Shown here piece after piece: positions 5,725 to 5,814 of a stretch of 5,814 nucleotides of DNA; position 1 is the stretch's first letter; every line of letters starts with the position of its first letter. A model generated the notes under the pieces. It worked only from the letters and a program-made list of their open reading frames with translations. It was not told the DNA's origin and made no database searches. This DNA is from Candidatus Coatesiibacteriota bacterium (GTDB lineage Bacteria; B130-G9): contig QMNL01000129.1 of assembly GCA_003647755.1 (NCBI GenBank), forward strand, positions 1 to 5,814, in the 5' to 3' direction. The position numbers and the translations under genes are program-made.

Positions 5725-5814
5725 CTAATAAACAGCTTCATCTCTCAGCTTCATCTCTTTCCGAAAGGCGATTGCTGCAGCAGTCATCGACATAGGTGAT
5801 TGCCCCAGGATTGA
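5725..5814 (-). CDS. Possible C-terminal end of an upstream gene entering from the right edge
   Basis: From the right edge this frame is open for 29 codons to TAG at 5725-5727, ending AFRKEMKLRDEAVY. It has the same orientation as the other genes and ends just before the hairpin pair, where a gene end would be expected. Against it, the fragment is too short to assign to a family, it crosses a 13-base tandem duplication, and another minus-strand frame is also open through most of the same stretch (reading GAITYVDDCCSNRLSERDE before a TGA near 5737). Which frame is real, if either, needs the sequence to the right. Confidence 0.3.
   Translation of the reverse strand, partial: SILGQSPMSMTAAAIAFRKEMKLRDEAVY
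5733..5758. repeat. Perfect 13-base tandem duplication
   Basis: CAGCTTCATCTCT occurs twice head to tail, at 5733-5745 and 5746-5758, with no mismatch. Because 13 is not a multiple of three, a duplication inside a coding frame would shift it, so it may have altered the end of the upstream gene. It could equally lie just past that gene's true stop. Confidence 0.8.

Overview
The window holds a compact block of bacterial genes, all read on the minus strand, so transcription runs right to left. I see three substantial genes and the possible tail of a fourth. From upstream to downstream they are: (i) a possible C-terminal fragment entering at the right edge (5725-5814); (ii) a Memo-AMMECR1 fusion with a signal peptide (3848-5413); (iii) an S41-family C-terminal processing peptidase with an N-terminal membrane or signal segment (2168-3790); and (iv) a GT4-GT2 two-domain glycosyltransferase that runs off the left edge (1-2136). 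The gaps between (ii), (iii) and (iv) are 57 and 31 bases, so these three probably form one operon. No RNA genes, CRISPR array, insertion sequence or integrase are visible.

The organism looks like a Gram-negative-type, probably uncultivated bacterium of moderately high GC. The glycosyltransferase gene uses AGG for arginine and ATA for isoleucine freely, which argues against an enterobacterial-style genome. The C-terminal helical tail of the S41 peptidase and the short GC-rich palindromes in and between genes recall deep-branching candidate phyla or Planctomycetes-like genomes. I cannot name a phylum from this sequence.

The right 400 bases hold the regulatory and repeat content. There is a good sigma70-like promoter (5516-5544), a roughly 95-base leader with one hairpin, a strong Shine-Dalgarno before the fusion gene, two tandem hairpins that differ by a compensatory base-pair change (5678-5721), and a perfect 13-base tandem duplication (5733-5758).

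The most interesting points are three. The fusion gene joins two of the three proteins of the poorly understood AmmeMemoRadiSam set behind an export signal, yet has a textbook internal Shine-Dalgarno and ATG exactly at the domain junction, so the AMMECR1 part could also be made alone without the signal peptide. The hairpin pair shows covariation, and its stem sequence recurs inside a 23-base palindrome in the 3' end of the peptidase gene. Finally, the peptidase stop is followed in the -1 frame by an open tail that ends in an ATGA overlap with the glycosyltransferase start, which may mark a small frameshift. A functional link between the Memo fusion, the peptidase and the glycosyltransferase is only suggested by gene order; a shared role in envelope or exported-protein biology is inference.
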